Shown: piece after piece, positions 9,651-16,816 of the stretch | Numbering within the stretch: the stretch's first letter is position 1 | Layout of the letters: each line of letters begins with the position of its first letter | Assembly (NCBI RefSeq): GCF_900129825.1 | Contig: NZ_FQWZ01000003.1 | Coordinates: 116,353-180,352, forward strand | DNA: 64,000 bases | Direction of reading: 5' to 3' | From: Hydrocarboniphaga daqingensis | Lineage (GTDB): Bacteria; Pseudomonadota; Gammaproteobacteria; Nevskiales; Nevskiaceae | Program-made: the position numbers and the translations under genes | Notes under the pieces: generated by a model | What the model was told of the DNA's origin: nothing | What the model saw: only the letters and a program-made list of their open reading frames with translations | The model's database searches: none

Positions 9651-10643
9651 ATGAAGCTTGTTTCCGGGGTGCGCCCCCTCGTCGTGGCCGCGTGGTCCAT
9701 CGCGGCAACCCTCTCGACGCTGTCGACCGCTGCGACGGCGGCGACCGCGCAGCAGGCGCAGACCCGGCTGCAGATCAATCTGCGTGAGGCGCCGGATCTG
9801 GCCAGCCGTATCGTCGCCGTGATGCCGCAGGGCGGCACGCTGGAGGTGCTGCAGTGGCAGGGTGACTTCGTCCGCGTGCGCCGCGCCGATGGCGTCGAAG
9901 GCTATCTGAAGCACAAGTATTTGGTTGGCGCGACGCCGCCGGTCGCCACGGCGGCTGCGCCAGCCGCCGCCGAGCCGGTCGTCCCGTCGACGGCTGCGAC
10001 CCCGGCTCCTGCTGCAGCGGTGGCGACCGCACCGGCTGCGGCTCCGGCCCCGACCGCTGCCCGCTCGAGCACGGCGGCCGCGGCACGCTGGACGATGCAG
10101 GTCAGTGCCGGCTCGTTCTTCAGCGGTCGGTCCGACGGCAAGGTCAGCGCCGATCTGGCGCAGGACGTTCCGGGCGCCTCGATTCGCGATCTCGACCAGC
10201 AGATGCCGTACGCCAACGTCCGCTTCAGCTACTGGGTGGCGCCGTCATTCGGCGTCGAACTCGGCTATCTGATTCTCAAGCCGCTGGACTTCAGCCTGCA
10301 GGCCGATGACCCGGAGCGCGATGTCGAGGCACTGAAGGATTCGCTGGATCGCAACCTGCCGGTGACCGGCCCCGGCATTACGCTGGCGCTGAAGACGCAA
10401 AAAGCCTGGGACCGGTGGCGCATCGAGGGTCGCGCCGGTGCCTGGTTCGGCTTGCGCAACGACGTGTCGTTCTTCGTCGATGACGACAAGGTTCGCCAGG
10501 CCGACGAGCGCGTCGCCGGGCTGCTGGGCGTCAGCGGGCACTACCGGCTGCACCCGCACTGGGATCTAGGCCTGGAGCTGACCGGAATGCACGCCGACCA
10601 CACGGTCGGCGGTGCCGGCCTGGTGCTGACGTTCACCCCATAG
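9651..10643 (+). CDS. SH3-domain outer-membrane beta-barrel-like protein
   Basis: A 330-residue secreted protein. ATG 9651 follows a GGAG 7-10 bases upstream; an upstream ATG overlapping the previous stop is less likely. The signal peptide ends near residue 33 (TAATA). Residues 36-92 form a bacterial SH3-like domain (LNLREAP-type opening, VLQWQGDFVRVRR, GYLKHKYLVG). An Ala/Pro linker of about 55 residues follows. The rest has alternating aromatic strands and ends GAGLVLTFTP, like the closing strand of a small OmpA-type barrel. It probably forms an operon with the lectin lipoprotein and may anchor to peptidoglycan through SH3; function is unproven. Confidence 0.8.
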   Translation: MKLVSGVRPLVVAAWSIAATLSTLSTAATAATAQQAQTRLQINLREAPDLASRIVAVMPQGGTLEVLQWQGDFVRVRRADGVEGYLKHKYLVGATPPVATAAAPAAAEPVVPSTAATPAPAAAVATAPAAAPAPTAARSSTAAAARWTMQVSAGSFFSGRSDGKVSADLAQDVPGASIRDLDQQMPYANVRFSYWVAPSFGVELGYLILKPLDFSLQADDPERDVEALKDSLDRNLPVTGPGITLALKTQKAWDRWRIEGRAGAWFGLRNDVSFFVDDDKVRQADERVAGLLGVSGHYRLHPHWDLGLELTGMHADHTVGGAGLVLTFTP

Positions 10644-10649
10644 TCGGTC

Positions 10650-10678
10650 GTTGCGGGCCGGCATCGACGGCCCGCAAC
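10650..10678. terminator. Bidirectional hairpin between convergent genes
   Basis: An 11-bp perfect stem (10650-10660 with 10668-10678) with a 7-base loop lies between the SH3 protein gene and yrfG, which converge. No long T run is present on either side. Confidence 0.65.
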
Positions 10679-10688
10679 CGGTTGCTGC

Positions 10689-11366
10689 CTACAGCGGCAA
10701 CAGCGCGCCCAGGCCTTCGGCCGCGATGAAGTCTTCCATCGGCCGCGGCGGCAGCCGCGAGTCGGGGCGGCTCATCGCCACGACGTGGCCGATGCCGTAG
10801 TCACGCGCAGCGCGCAGCACCGGCAGGCTGTCGTCGGCAAACAGTGCGCGCGACGGATCGAACGGATGCTGTGACTGCAGTGCCTGCCAGAAGCGCGGGT
10901 CTTCTTTGGGCGCGCCGTAATCGTGCGACGAGATGATCGCGTCGAACATCGGCGTCAGCTGTACTTGTTCGAGCTTGACCTGCCAGCTGTCCGGATGCGC
11001 ATTGGTCACCAGCCACAGCGCGCGCCCCGAGGCTTTGACCGCGTGCAGAAACTCCAGGCTGCCGCCGATGAAGGTGACGCGCTCGCGCACTTCTTCCTTG
11101 AGCTGGCGCAGGTTCAGGCCGGTGACGCGGCTCCAGTGGTCGGTGCAGTACCAGGGCAGCGTGTGCTCGATCGCGCGGAATTGCGGCAGCAGTTCGGCAA
11201 GCCCGGCTTCCAGGCTCAGGCCGCGCCGCTGCGAATAGCGCTGCGGCACCAGCTCCATCCAGAAGTAATTGTCGAAAGCCAGGTCGAGGATCGTGCCGTC
11301 CATGTCGAGCAGCACATGGTCGATGCCGGCCCAGTCGAGGCGCGGTGCAGGGGAGGGCGTGGTCAT
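10689..11366 (-). CDS. yrfG: GMP/IMP nucleotidase YrfG-like HAD hydrolase
   Basis: A 225-residue HAD-family phosphatase. Motif I is LDMDGTILDL near residue 20, motif II is WLVTNAH, and the Lys of motif III and Asp of motif IV fall in GAPKEDPRFW and LFADDS. The long helical cap after motif I (FDNYFWMELVPQ) matches the YrfG/YihX-like purine nucleotidases that dephosphorylate GMP and IMP. On the minus strand TATGAT ends 6 bases before the ATG and no Shine-Dalgarno is seen, so it may be leaderless. It is divergent from cysQ. Confidence 0.88.
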   Translation of the reverse strand: MTTPSPAPRLDWAGIDHVLLDMDGTILDLAFDNYFWMELVPQRYSQRRGLSLEAGLAELLPQFRAIEHTLPWYCTDHWSRVTGLNLRQLKEEVRERVTFIGGSLEFLHAVKASGRALWLVTNAHPDSWQVKLEQVQLTPMFDAIISSHDYGAPKEDPRFWQALQSQHPFDPSRALFADDSLPVLRAARDYGIGHVVAMSRPDSRLPPRPMEDFIAAEGLGALLPL

Positions 11367-11404
11367 CGCCGTATCATAAGGCCTGCCATCGAACGGGTCG
11401 GACT

Positions 11405-12211
11405 ATGAAAGCAGTGGATCTGCTGCAAGCGGTGCTGGATATCGCCGTCGAGGCGGGGCGTCGCATCATGGACGTCCGCGGCTCGGCAGATGTCGGCATC
11501 ACCGAGAAGGCCGATCACTCGCCGCTGACGCGGGCCGACATGGCCGCACACCAATACATCGCCAGCACCCTGGCGGCGCTGACGCCGACGATTCCGCTGC
11601 TGTCGGAAGAAGATGCCGATATCGACTTTGCGGTGCGCCGGCTGTGGTCGCGCTACTGGCTGGTCGATCCGCTTGACGGCACCAAGGAGTTCATCGGCGG
11701 CAATGCCGATTTCACGGTCAACATCGCGCTGATCGAAGATGGCTACCCGGTGCTCGGCGTGATCGTGGCGCCGGCGCTGGGCCTGCAGTATTTCGCGGCG
11801 CAGGGCGGCGGCGCATTCCAGATCCGCGACGGCCGGCTGTCGGTGCTGCACACGCGGCCCGTGCCGGCGCGGCCGGTGTACGTGGTCAGCCGCTCGCACC
11901 GCAATCCGGAGCTGGAAGCGTTCCTGGCTGCTGCGCCCGACCACGAAGCCCGCAGCCGCGGATCGTCGCTGAAGTTCTGCCAGATCGCCTCTGGTGAGGC
12001 GGACCTGTATCCGCGCACCGGGCCGACGTCGGAATGGGATACCGCGGCGGGCCAGTGCATCGCCGAGCAGGCTGGCGCGCTGGTGCTGCGGCTGCCCGAC
12101 CTGTCGCGGCTGCGCTACAACCAGAAAGCTTCGCTGCTCAATCCGCTGTTTGCGGTCATTGGCGACAGTGACCACGACTGGAAGCCACTGCTGGCGACGA
12201 TCACCGCGTGA
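11405..12211 (+). CDS. cysQ: 3'(2'),5'-bisphosphate nucleotidase CysQ
   Basis: CysQ removes the 3'-phosphate of PAP, the by-product of sulfate assimilation, at the inner membrane. The 268-residue protein is of family length. Metal-binding motifs of the inositol monophosphatase superfamily are present: LSEED, VDPLDGTKEF and, near the C-terminus, SEWDTAAGQ. The ATG at 11405 is used; an in-frame upstream ATG at 11345 would extend into yrfG on the other strand. The stop overlaps the start of the next gene by 4 bases. CysQ next to yrfG is common in gammaproteobacteria. Confidence 0.95.
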   Translation: MKAVDLLQAVLDIAVEAGRRIMDVRGSADVGITEKADHSPLTRADMAAHQYIASTLAALTPTIPLLSEEDADIDFAVRRLWSRYWLVDPLDGTKEFIGGNADFTVNIALIEDGYPVLGVIVAPALGLQYFAAQGGGAFQIRDGRLSVLHTRPVPARPVYVVSRSHRNPELEAFLAAAPDHEARSRGSSLKFCQIASGEADLYPRTGPTSEWDTAAGQCIAEQAGALVLRLPDLSRLRYNQKASLLNPLFAVIGDSDHDWKPLLATITA

Positions 12212-12723
12212 CCCTCGATGCCCTGTGGCGCGAGCTGGGCATCGACCCGGCGACGCTGCAACAACGTGGTGTGCGCATGGTCCGGCAAGCGCGACAGCTA
12301 ACGCCGGTCGGCTTGGGCACCGACGGCCGCGACAAGCTGCTGACGCCGGCTGCGGCTCGCGCCTGGTTGGCCATGCGCGAGCAGGCCGCTGCCGACGGCG
12401 TCGTGCTGCTGCTGGTATCGGCGTTCCGCAGCGTCGACTATCAGGCTGCGCTGCTGCGGGCGCGGCTGGCGCGAGGCGAGAGCATCGAGCAGGTGCTGCG
12501 GATCAACGCCGCGCCGGGCTGCAGCGAGCACCACAGCGGCCGCGCGGTCGACATCGGCGCGCCCGGTTGCGGCGGCCTGGACCCGGCCTTCGACCAGACC
12601 GAGGCCTTCGACTGGCTACGTCGCAACGCGGCCCGTCATGGCTACCGGATGAGCTATCCGCCCGGCAATCCGCAGGGCTATGCCTATGAGCCGTGGCACT
12701 GGTGCCACCGGCCGCGTCGCTGA
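12208..12723 (+). CDS. M15-family D-alanyl-D-alanine carboxypeptidase (VanY-like)
   Basis: A 171-residue zinc peptidase of the LAS/M15B group that cuts D-Ala-D-Ala termini of peptidoglycan or its precursors. It keeps SEHHSGRAVDIG, which gives the His and Asp zinc ligands, and YEPWHW, which gives the catalytic Glu and third His. The GTG start overlaps the cysQ stop (GTGA), so it is probably translated with cysQ. No signal peptide or membrane segment is visible, which is unusual for an enzyme acting on mature cell wall; it may act on recycled muropeptides in the cytoplasm. Confidence 0.88.
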   Translation: MTLDALWRELGIDPATLQQRGVRMVRQARQLTPVGLGTDGRDKLLTPAAARAWLAMREQAAADGVVLLLVSAFRSVDYQAALLRARLARGESIEQVLRINAAPGCSEHHSGRAVDIGAPGCGGLDPAFDQTEAFDWLRRNAARHGYRMSYPPGNPQGYAYEPWHWCHRPRR

Positions 12724-12757
12724 AACGGCGCTACACGGTCGGCGTGGCGCCGACGAC

Positions 12758-13432
12758 TCAGATGGAGACTTCGGAAAAGTCGCGCGCTTGCGGATGCGCC
12801 AGCGCCGGGCGCGCGATCGTGTCGCGGATCAGCTGGCAGGTTTGCATGCCGGCGCTGCGCGCCGCGTCGAGTTCTTCGCCGATGTCGGACAAAAACAACA
12901 CTTGCGCACCCGGCAGGCCGATCCGCGACAGGATCGTCCGATATGACGTCGCCTCGCGCTTGCCACCGACCTGCGTGTCGAAGTAGCCCGAAAACAGCGG
13001 CCTCAAGTCGCCCGCGTCGCTGTGGCCGAAGATCAGTTGCTGCGCTTCGACCGACCCCGACGAATACACGTACAGCTGCAAGCCCTGCTGATGCCAGCGC
13101 TGCAGGTAGACCGGCGTGTCGACGTAGACATGGCCTTTGAGTTCACCGGCCTGATAGCCGGTCTTCCAGATCATGCCTTGCAGCGTCTTCAGCGGCGTGG
13201 CCTTGCGGTCCTCGTCAATCCACTGCTCAAGCACACCGGCGGCCTCGTCGATCGACAGGTCCCAGCCGACGACGGCCTCGACGTCGTCGATCAGCGCCTG
13301 AACCAAGGGGTCGCCCGCCTGCTCGCGTAAGAACGAGCGCATATGCTGGCGCGCGTACGGAAACAGGCTTTTGTGGACGAACTCGATTGAGGAGGTGGTT
13401 CCCTCGATATCGGTGACGATGGCCTTAATCAT
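12758..13432 (-). CDS. mtnC: Enolase-phosphatase E1 (2,3-diketo-5-methylthiopentyl-1-P)
   Basis: MtnC is the bifunctional HAD enolase/phosphatase of the methionine-salvage pathway. The 224-residue protein begins MIKAIVTDIEGTTSS, the family's motif I, and contains YSSGSVEAQQ (motif II) and FLSDIGEELDAA (motif IV). The start at 13432 has a GGAGAG 5-10 bases upstream. It is the last gene of mtnB-mtnD-mtnC. The first ten codons and the ribosome binding site occur twice more upstream, between mtnD and mtnC, making two short coupled reading frames that end on the next copy's ATG. Confidence 0.96.
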   Translation of the reverse strand: MIKAIVTDIEGTTSSIEFVHKSLFPYARQHMRSFLREQAGDPLVQALIDDVEAVVGWDLSIDEAAGVLEQWIDEDRKATPLKTLQGMIWKTGYQAGELKGHVYVDTPVYLQRWHQQGLQLYVYSSGSVEAQQLIFGHSDAGDLRPLFSGYFDTQVGGKREATSYRTILSRIGLPGAQVLFLSDIGEELDAARSAGMQTCQLIRDTIARPALAHPQARDFSEVSI

Positions 13433-13461
13433 GTGCTCTCCAAAGCCATCCATGGCGCATC
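13407..13461 (-). repeat. mtnC 5'-end repeat, copy A (functional start)
   Basis: This 55-bp unit holds the ribosome binding site, the mtnC start codon at 13432-13430 and the first eight codons. It is repeated at 13517-13571 with one mismatch inside the unit. Confidence 0.9.
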
Positions 13462-13516
13462 AGTCCGGCCCGGCCCTCCGTGGCCGGACGTTCGTCTGTT
13501 TCCGGCTCGCCCTTCA

Positions 13517-13571
13517 ATATCGGTGACGATGGCCTTGATCATGTGCTCTCCAAAGCCATCCATGGCGCATC
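13517..13571 (-). repeat. mtnC 5'-end repeat, copy B
   Basis: Copy B is 110 bp upstream (in the mtnC sense) of copy A. Its ATG at 13542-13540 opens a 37-residue frame that begins like MtnC (MIKAIVTDIEG) and ends TDAPWMALEST. The TGA at 13431-13429 overlaps the real mtnC ATG as ATGA. A hairpin (8-bp stem 13463-13470 with 13482-13489) lies between copies A and B. Confidence 0.9.
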
Positions 13572-13577
13572 CGTTTC

Positions 13578-13604
13578 GATATCGGTGACGATCGCGCGGA
13601 TCAT
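13578..13604 (-). repeat. mtnC 5'-end repeat, copy C (partial)
   Basis: The third copy starts with ATG at 13604-13602, 4 bases after the mtnD stop, where mtnC would be expected to begin. It encodes MIRAIVTDIE and then runs into the shared segment TDAPWMALEST, giving a 21-residue frame. Its TGA at 13541-13539 overlaps the copy B ATG. Copies A, B and C differ by synonymous codon changes, such as ATC GAG, ATT GAA and ATC GAA for Ile-Glu. Confidence 0.85.
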
Positions 13605-13608
13605 CGGC

Positions 13609-14175
13609 TCAGGCCGTGATGTCGTAATGCGGCGCTTCGAGGCGCGGAAAGCGGTCGGCGATCTTGTCGCCGGTGAAGTTGGCAACCCAGCCTTCCGGCG
13701 TCGTGAACAAGCGGATCGCCTTCAGGTTCGGGTTGGGGCCCATGTCGAACCAGTGCGTGGTGTGCGCCGGCACGCTGAGCAGATCGCCTTTGACGCAGCG
13801 CATCGCGTAGACGTGGCCCTCCTTGCGGATGTTGAACAAGCCTTCGCCTTCAACAAAGAAGCGCACTTCGAAGTCGTCGTGCGTGTGCTCGTGCAGGAAC
13901 TTGTCGCGCATCGCGTCTTTTTGCGGATGGCTGGCATACAGGCTGATCACGTCGACGCTCTTGAAGCCGTAAGTCTTCATCAGCCGGTCGATCGAATCGC
14001 GGTACGCCTCGATCACTTCATCCTGGCTGGCTTGCGTGTCCAGCGGCTGGCTGGCTCCCCAGCGCTCGAAGCCGACGCCGATCTTGTCGAGCGCGCGGCG
14101 GATGTCGTCGTAGCCGGTGTGGATCGCGGCCGCCTGCTGGGCCGAACCTTCGGGATAGATGCGCAGCTCACTCAT
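13609..14175 (-). CDS. mtnD: Acireductone dioxygenase
   Basis: MtnD is the cupin metalloenzyme of methionine salvage; with Fe it yields the methionine precursor 2-keto-4-methylthiobutyrate. The 188-residue protein has the metal-binding set HEHTHDDFEVRFFVEG and the later histidine in PAHTTHWFDMG. The start at 14175 is supported by a GGAGAG 5-10 bases upstream and by its ATGA overlap with the mtnB stop; the longer frame upstream is mtnB antiframe. The stop is followed within 4 bases by the first of the mtnC-like starts. Confidence 0.96.
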   Translation of the reverse strand: MSELRIYPEGSAQQAAAIHTGYDDIRRALDKIGVGFERWGASQPLDTQASQDEVIEAYRDSIDRLMKTYGFKSVDVISLYASHPQKDAMRDKFLHEHTHDDFEVRFFVEGEGLFNIRKEGHVYAMRCVKGDLLSVPAHTTHWFDMGPNPNLKAIRLFTTPEGWVANFTGDKIADRFPRLEAPHYDITA

Positions 14176-14789
14176 GATTTGCTCTCCAGCTGTCGTTGCT
14201 TCAACTCGCACTCGAACATGAACTCCAGGGCTTCGACGCGGTGGCGTGCCTGCGCCACCGAGCTGCCCCAGGCATAAAGGCCGTGCCCGCGGATCAGATA
14301 CGCCGCCGACGCGTGCTGCTTGATATGGGCATCGACCCGCGCCGCAAGACGGGCGATGTCCTGGTCGTTGTCGAATACCGGAATTTCCACGGCCGCCTCG
14401 TGGGTGCTGATACCGGGCAGCAGCTTGAGCAACTCGTAGCCCGCCAGGCGGATCGACGACTCGCGCATCGACAGCACGGTGTTGGCCACCGAATGCGTAT
14501 GCAGTGCCGCACCGATGCGCTCGTCCATCCGGTACAGCTGGCAATGCAGCAGCGTCTCGTACGAGGCGCGTCCGCCCGGGTTGTCGGGCTTGCCGTCGAA
14601 GTCGGCCACCAGGAACGCGTCCGGCGCCAACTCGCCTTTGTGCCAGCCCGACGCCGTGATCAGCATCCGGTCTGACGACAGCCGCGCCGAAAAGTTTCCG
14701 CCGGTGGCCGGCACCCAGCCGCGCTGATGGAACAGCGCGCCCGCCGCGATCAGGTCGCGGCTGTGGCGGGCAATCAGGTCGGTGTTCAT
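14172..14789 (-). CDS. mtnB: Methylthioribulose-1-phosphate dehydratase
   Basis: MtnB is the class II aldolase-fold zinc enzyme that dehydrates methylthioribulose-1-phosphate in methionine salvage. The 205-residue protein has the family signatures GWVPATGGNFSAR near the N-terminus, ALHTHS with zinc-binding histidines in the middle and YLIRGHGLYAWG with the third histidine near the C-terminus. It is the first gene of mtnB-mtnD-mtnC on the minus strand. mtnA and mtnP are not in the window, so the pathway must be completed elsewhere. Confidence 0.95.
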   Translation of the reverse strand: MNTDLIARHSRDLIAAGALFHQRGWVPATGGNFSARLSSDRMLITASGWHKGELAPDAFLVADFDGKPDNPGGRASYETLLHCQLYRMDERIGAALHTHSVANTVLSMRESSIRLAGYELLKLLPGISTHEAAVEIPVFDNDQDIARLAARVDAHIKQHASAAYLIRGHGLYAWGSSVAQARHRVEALEFMFECELKQRQLESKS

Positions 14790-14980
14790 GGATCGGCGGC
14801 TCGGGGGGGCTGGCGAAGGGGCGCGACTGTACGGGAATGACCCAGGGCGTTCAACGCAGCAGCCGACCCTGGCTAGCCTGGCATTTTGCGCAGTGTCGAT
14901 GAATCTGTCGCGTCGGTTTCAAGGCGATTTGGGCCTGTCGTCATTCCGATCGAGGATCGGCGACAACCTCGCGCCTGCGT

Positions 14981-14998
14981 TTGTCATCGGCAGGTCAT
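14981..14998 (+). promoter_or_regulatory. Pho box upstream of the choice-of-anchor I lipoprotein
   Basis: TTGTCAT-CGGC-AGGTCAT is a 7-4-7 direct repeat matching the PhoB Pho-box layout (consensus half-site CTGTCAT). It lies 60 bases before the start at 15058. The same layout occurs upstream of the PhoX-like gene at 38408-38436. Confidence 0.6.
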
Positions 14999-15057
14999 AT
15001 CGCACTTTTACCGTCGACGACCGCCGAACTGACGGCGTCTACCGGGGAGTGATGCAG

Positions 15058-16764
15058 ATGATCCGTAACAAGAGCGCGCTGGCAACAGCGCTGCTGGCCT
15101 TGATGCTGTCCGCCTGTTCGGGCGATGACGGCGCCCCAGGTGCCAAGGGTGCACCGGGTGTTGCGGGTCCGGCTGGGCCCGAGGGTCCTGTCGGGCCGAG
15201 CGGCCCCACCGGTTCGACCGGTAGCAACGGCAGTGATGGCGTCGGCGATGTGGTGCTCGATGTCAGCCTGATCGGCCGTTATTCATCCGGCGAGTTCGGC
15301 AAGGGCGCCGCCGAGATCGTCGCCCACGACGCCGGCACGCAGCGGCTGTTTGTCATCAATGCGGCCGCCGTCACCGTCGACGTGCTCGACGTGCGCAACC
15401 CCGCCGCGCCGCAGAAGGTCGGCACGATTACCGCCACCGGCGGCAGCGCCAACAGTGTGGCCGTGCGTGACGGCATCGTCGCCGTGGCCATCGAAGCCAC
15501 GCCCAAGACCGATCCGGGCAAGGTGGCCTTCTATAGCGCCGCGACGCTCGACAAGCTGTCCGAAGTCGCTGTCGGCGCGCTGCCCGACATGCTGACGTTC
15601 ACGCCGAACGGCAATGCCGTGCTGGTCGCCAACGAAGGCGAGCCCAACGCGGGCTATACGATCGATCCGGTGGGCTCGATCAGCGTGATCGACCTGCGTG
15701 CCGGTGTCGCCAATCCGACCGTACGCACCGCGGGTTTTGAATCGTTCAACAGCCAGATCGACAGCTTGCGCGCCGCTGGCGTGCGCATCTACGGGCCCAA
15801 TGCGACCGTTGCCCAGGATCTGGAGCCGGAGTACATCGCAGTAGCCGCCGACAGTCAGTCTGCCTGGGTGGGTTTGCAGGAAGCCAACACCGCGGCCGTG
15901 CTCGACCTGCGCGACCTAGCTAACCCGAGCGTCACGCGCCTGCTGCCGCTGGGTTTGAAGGACCATTCGCTGATCGGCAACGAACTGGACGCCAGCGACC
16001 GCGATGGCCGCATCAACATTCGCAGCTGGCCGGTCAAGGGCATGTTCCAGCCCGATGCGATCGCCTCGTACCTGTTCAACGGCAAGACCTACTACGTCAC
16101 GGCCAACGAGGGCGACGATCGCAACGACTTCATCCCCGGTGAAGAAACGCGGCGCGTCAGCGCGCTGGCGCTCGATCCGGCGGTGTTCCCGGATGCGGCC
16201 ACGCTGCAGCAGAGCGCCAATCTCGGTCGCCTGACCGCGACCACGTTCCAGGTGCCGCGCAACGCCAACAACCAGTTCACCGAGATCCACGTGCTCGGCG
16301 GCCGGTCGTTCAGCATCTGGACGGCCGACGGTCAGCGGCTGTTCGACAGCGGCGCCGATTTCGAGCGGATCACGGCGCAGCGCAGCCCGAGCTTCTTCAA
16401 CGTCAGCAACGACAACAACTCGCTCGAAGACCGCAGCGACAACAAGGGCCCCGAGCCGGAAGGTCTGGCGGTCGGCACGATCGGTGGGCGCACGTTCGCG
16501 TTCATCGGCCTGGAGCGCATCGGCGGCGTCATGGTGTACGACATCAGCAACCCGCAGAACGCGCGCTTCGTGCAGTACGTCAATCCGCGCGATTTCACCA
16601 AGACGGTGACCGATCCCAGCGTCGGCGATCTGGGTCCCGAAGGCCTGGCCTTCGTGTCGGCCGAAGCCAGCCCCAACGGCAAGCCGCTGCTGGTGATCGG
16701 CAATGAGGTCAGCGGCACCACGGCGCTGTTCCAGATCGATTCGGTCGAGCTGAAAAAGCCCTGA
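15058..16764 (+). CDS. Choice-of-anchor I domain lipoprotein with collagen-like stalk
   Basis: This 568-residue secreted protein has a lipoprotein signal ending LMLSAC. ATG 15058 is chosen because a GGGGAG lies at 15044-15049; ATG 15052 is too close. Directly after the Cys come about 12 Gly-X-Y triplets (GAPGAKGAPGVAG and onward), a collagen-like stalk. The remainder is a beta-propeller-like domain of the choice-of-anchor I family: LFVINAAA, VLVANEGEPN, LEPEYIAV and PEGLAF. Members are secreted, often phosphate-regulated proteins of unknown activity. The Pho box upstream supports phosphate control here. Confidence 0.86.
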   Translation: MIRNKSALATALLALMLSACSGDDGAPGAKGAPGVAGPAGPEGPVGPSGPTGSTGSNGSDGVGDVVLDVSLIGRYSSGEFGKGAAEIVAHDAGTQRLFVINAAAVTVDVLDVRNPAAPQKVGTITATGGSANSVAVRDGIVAVAIEATPKTDPGKVAFYSAATLDKLSEVAVGALPDMLTFTPNGNAVLVANEGEPNAGYTIDPVGSISVIDLRAGVANPTVRTAGFESFNSQIDSLRAAGVRIYGPNATVAQDLEPEYIAVAADSQSAWVGLQEANTAAVLDLRDLANPSVTRLLPLGLKDHSLIGNELDASDRDGRINIRSWPVKGMFQPDAIASYLFNGKTYYVTANEGDDRNDFIPGEETRRVSALALDPAVFPDAATLQQSANLGRLTATTFQVPRNANNQFTEIHVLGGRSFSIWTADGQRLFDSGADFERITAQRSPSFFNVSNDNNSLEDRSDNKGPEPEGLAVGTIGGRTFAFIGLERIGGVMVYDISNPQNARFVQYVNPRDFTKTVTDPSVGDLGPEGLAFVSAEASPNGKPLLVIGNEVSGTTALFQIDSVELKKP

Positions 16765-16781
16765 GGTCGCCGGGCGGTGAT

Positions 16782-16816
16782 CACGACAGCAGCGGCATTG
16801 GGCCGCTGCTGTCGTG
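16782..16816. terminator. Long perfect hairpin between convergent genes
   Basis: A 15-bp perfect stem (16782-16796 with 16802-16816) closes a 5-base loop. It abuts the mgtE stop codon and follows the lipoprotein gene by 17 bases. There is no T tract. Confidence 0.7.

Noticed and set aside
6256-9708. A 1150-codon open frame on the minus strand
   Set aside because: It is the antisense of the lectin lipoprotein gene in a high-GC region, with Arg/His/Gln/Val-rich composition and no family match.
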